This document shows positions 61,601 to 64,000 of a DNA stretch of 64,000 bases, one piece after another. The number at the start of each line of letters is the position of its first letter. The stretch's first letter is position 1. The position numbers and the translations under genes are program-made. The notes beneath the pieces were generated by a model, which saw nothing but the letters and a program-made list of their open reading frames with translations, was not told the DNA's origin and made no database searches. Source of the stretch: Numida meleagris (lineage: Eukaryota > Chordata > Aves > Galliformes > Numididae); NCBI RefSeq assembly GCF_002078875.1, contig NC_034412.1:32311552-32375551 (forward strand), in the 5' to 3' direction.

Positions 61601-63348
61601 AGCCTTGCTGCTATTGCTTTGGGACAGAGACAGAGTATTGGTAGATGCTGGGGAGTTGGCTCTGCATCCCAGTCTGATGTCTGAAAGCTGGGGACAGTGT
61701 CTGAATTCAACTTCTATGTCTGTATTCATCCTTGTTATATGAAGCATATTTTCATAGGTCTGTTTTCAGTAAGTCTGTGTACCTCATGTTCCCTAATGAA
61801 CATGTTTCAGTAAGCAGGACTTTGTGTATAAAATTAAATAATTTATTTAGAATTATATTAATGAGACAGGACAGAATCTTTCCCTCTGTGAGGAGATTGG
61901 GTAGTTTATTTCTTGAGCGCCTGTCATAAGTGCTTGAAAAATCTTTATTTATAGATGGACCTCCATAAGAAATGGAATTTCACAGACATGTCCTCTTAGT
62001 TATGTATTGTGACAATTTGAGTGCTTTCTATGTGATGTTTTGCTGACTTGATTTTCCAGGATGTGTTTCTGTTTGCAGTTGGTGGTACTGTACTACTCAC
62101 AAACATAATATTACTCAAATCAGGAATGGGATGGGGGATTACACTGATGAAAATGCTATTAAATACATAATACTTGCAGAGCTTAGAGGGATTTAAAAAT
62201 AGGGAAAAAAAATCTAAGGAAGAAGAATAGAATATCCTATATCCCATCAGTGACCTGAAAAAAAAAATGATTTAGGACAAATTAAAACTAAATTGATATC
62301 ATTATATTGAGAATGAAGAGAAAAGGGGAGAGATACAAAGTTATACTACCTGAAAAACCTGAAGACTTCCATCTCCTTTAGAGAGGATGTCATCTGTTTC
62401 TCAGGCATTTCAGAGGAAATAATTCTTGTAGTAGAAATACTTAAAAAAAAAAAAAAAAAAAAAAAAAAGACTGGTTTTAACGTACTCTAAGATTATTATC
62501 TTTCCCTCTAAAAATTGAAACAATGCAGACTTCCCTCCTCCCCCAACAACCACACTCACTCAAGAAACAAATCAGCAAGCCTGATTAGAATGGATAGCCA
62601 CTCTTATGATGGGATCACTGGTTTAGAATGAGCTGGATGTGTTTTACTTGTCAAGAAAGCCAACAGACCAGGCTATTTTGTGTAAATGGCAGCTGTGTGC
62701 TGGTGCTTACACCTTGCTTGACAAAGCAAGGAAATGTGGTCTAGATGGAGAGCTTTCTTGTTGTCACCTTCCATAAGTGGAGATCAAATTGTGGATGAGC
62801 ATTTGCATAGGCCACTTTGCTCTTTCTCCTGGGATGTCAGCCCTTGGTGCTGACTCTGTGATTTGTGTTCTCTGCTGATTAGCTGGGCTGATGAAGAAAA
62901 CTTTTATTTCCATCTATCAGCGCTTTGTGTGCTTGTGCCAAATAGTTTATCTTGCAGCTTGTCCCTAAGCTACCTCCTTCCTCTCAAGAACTTGGATGAA
63001 ACTTTACTGTGCCCACCCTCTTCTTCTTTCTTATCCTTTTATGGTTCCAGCCTACTTTAAATGACCAAGTACCTACCTATTTTTATTAACTATGTGGAGG
63101 GAGGGGGAAAAAAAAAAGAAAAAACAAGCAAACCTCCAAAACACAGGAAAAGATAACTTCCAACCCAACTCTGTAACTGTCCTACGAACAATCTTTGTTG
63201 CTTTTCTATATCATTAAAGCTTCCTAGGAAGTATTTGTACTATTAATATGGAATCATGAAATAGCTATTTCCAAGGCATGCTAACTGATCTCACTGTCAT
63301 TTTGGGTGGGGGGGAGAGGGGGGGAAGCCCAAGATTCTGAAAACATAC
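58627..63348. other. AT-rich DNA, no gene seen
   Basis: Contains homopolymers: T-runs at 58948-58963 and 59540-59556, an A-run at 61067-61084, and A26 at 62443-62468. No coding gene, RNA gene or mobile element is supported. A G-rich tract lies at 63304-63324. Confidence 0.55.
63304..63324. repeat. G-rich tract, quadruplex-like
   Basis: GGGT, seven G, AGA and seven G in a row. It has enough G-triplets with short loops to form a G-quadruplex on the plus strand. It lies just past the donor site of the possible minus-strand exon, so in that gene it would be an intronic C-rich tract. Confidence 0.7.
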
Positions 63349-63551
63349 CAAGTGATGGAATATTCTGTTCATGCTCCAGATGATCATCTTCGTATTCAGG
63401 TTCTGGCGAAGGAGCTGTTCTTTTTTCGAGGAAGCCTAGCATGAGTGACTGCTGGGGGCACTCTTCTGGCACTTGGATTCTTTCCCTACAGGGAAAGTAC
63501 TTGTTTAGCTCTTGCTGTTCAGCATCTGCAGTTGGGTGTGCAGGTGGCTCT
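63349..63551 (-). CDS. Possible coding exon of an unidentified gene
   Basis: Minus-strand open frame with balanced composition: KYFPCRERIQVPEECPQQ, SLMLGFLEKRTAPSPEPEYE and DDHLEHEQNIPSLG follow each other. The 3' edge has a good donor, CACTTG|GTATGT (G at 63349). Upstream, acceptor candidates are TTTTGCAG (exon from 63551), CAACTGCAG (from 63525) and TTCCCTGTAG (from 63485), all keeping this frame. The Pro/Glu/Asp-rich, low-hydrophobic sequence suggests a disordered linker in a cytosolic or nuclear protein. I do not recognise the gene. It could be a chance open frame of 106 codons; the donor and the lack of a repeat origin are the only support. Confidence 0.33.
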
Positions 63552-64000
63552 CTGCAAAATGGACCCTTTATATTGCTAAAATTATTGGTGTCTGAAGGCA
63601 AGTTCTCTGATTGTACAGCAGTGCAGAGGAACCTGGAAACTTGATTAAATACTTCTGTTGGTCTTGCTGAAGTTTTTAAATCATAATAATGAATAGATGG
63701 TAATTTCTAATAGTACATACAACTGTGATAAAACAGGGTCATTGACAGATTTAGTTGCTAATAGGCTATAAGCAGTCAATGTGCAGCTACATCCTGGCTC
63801 AGTAATTTCGCTGCAGGGCTCTCATTCAGAACATTCAGCAAAAATGCATCCTGTCCATCTATCTTTTGGGTAGAAAGCTGCAAGTGTCAACTTGCTGCAG
63901 AGACTGAGTCGTCTAGAAGCGATACCTTCCCCCAAACCCCCCTGCCATAGGTTTTTACTTCCATTGAAAGCTTGAATCTCTTTCAATCTCAGTGTATTTC
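63552..64000. other. Right edge, no gene seen
   Basis: AT-rich sequence with no supported feature. If the possible exon is real, this would be upstream intron or 5' flank. Confidence 0.45.

Noticed and set aside
62443..62468. Poly-A26 as the tail of a processed pseudogene
   Set aside because: No gene-like sequence or flanking duplication was recognised upstream.
1..64000. CRISPR arrays, bacterial operons, phage genes, tRNA or rRNA genes
   Set aside because: No regular spaced repeats, no ribosome-binding-site gene trains and no RNA gene signature; all sequence features are vertebrate.

Overview
The window looks like AT-rich, gene-poor DNA from a bird, most likely a galliform (chicken, turkey, quail group). 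Two things support this. There are several copies of CR1, the dominant avian LINE, with their typical ATTCTATG-type 3' tails. There is also one small endogenous retrovirus whose gag remnant, LTR layout and 6-bp target duplication are of avian leukosis virus (alpharetrovirus) type. Nothing bacterial or phage-like is present: no operons, CRISPR arrays or tRNA/rRNA genes were seen. The window is most easily read as intergenic DNA or a very large intron.

Layout. Positions 1-31160 hold no gene I can support, only AT-rich sequence with homopolymer and simple-repeat tracts. From 31.1 to 38.1 kb there are short CR1 3' ends: a minus-strand piece near 31.2 kb, another near 36.4 kb, and a plus-strand copy at 37.4-38.0 kb that carries a second, 150-bp CR1 nested inside it. 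Between them, near 35.0 and 35.3 kb, lies a diverged duplicated block of about 57 bp that could be regulatory. Positions 38.1-47.4 kb are again featureless apart from some GC-richer patches. From 47.4 to 58.6 kb is a cluster of transposons: a near-full-length minus-strand CR1 with both ORFs recognisable (47.47-51.60 kb), a 5'-truncated plus-strand CR1 (54.94-55.97 kb) and the endogenous retrovirus (56.11-58.62 kb). Positions 58.6-64 kb are AT-rich, with one possible minus-strand exon at about 63.35-63.55 kb.

How the parts work. The long CR1 once encoded an ORF1 protein (Cys motif, coiled coil, GDSL-type esterase) and an ORF2 protein (APE endonuclease plus reverse transcriptase). It is now dead: each ORF carries a frameshift, ORF2 has an in-frame stop, and a catalytic Asp of the endonuclease has become Val. 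The retroviral element keeps what helper-driven copying needs in cis (two LTRs, a primer-binding position, a leader with a gag splice donor, a polypurine tract). It has lost protease, polymerase, nucleocapsid and nearly all of envelope: a broken matrix-capsid gag runs directly into the last part of the transmembrane envelope protein, with an ATGA overlap at the junction. The two LTRs differ at about 17 of 251 aligned sites plus a 9-bp duplication, so the insertion is old.

I did not find a clearly new biological system. The most unusual items are the compact gag/envelope-tail element, the CR1-in-CR1 insertion with a possible target duplication, the duplicated AT-rich block at 35 kb, and the possible exon at the right edge.
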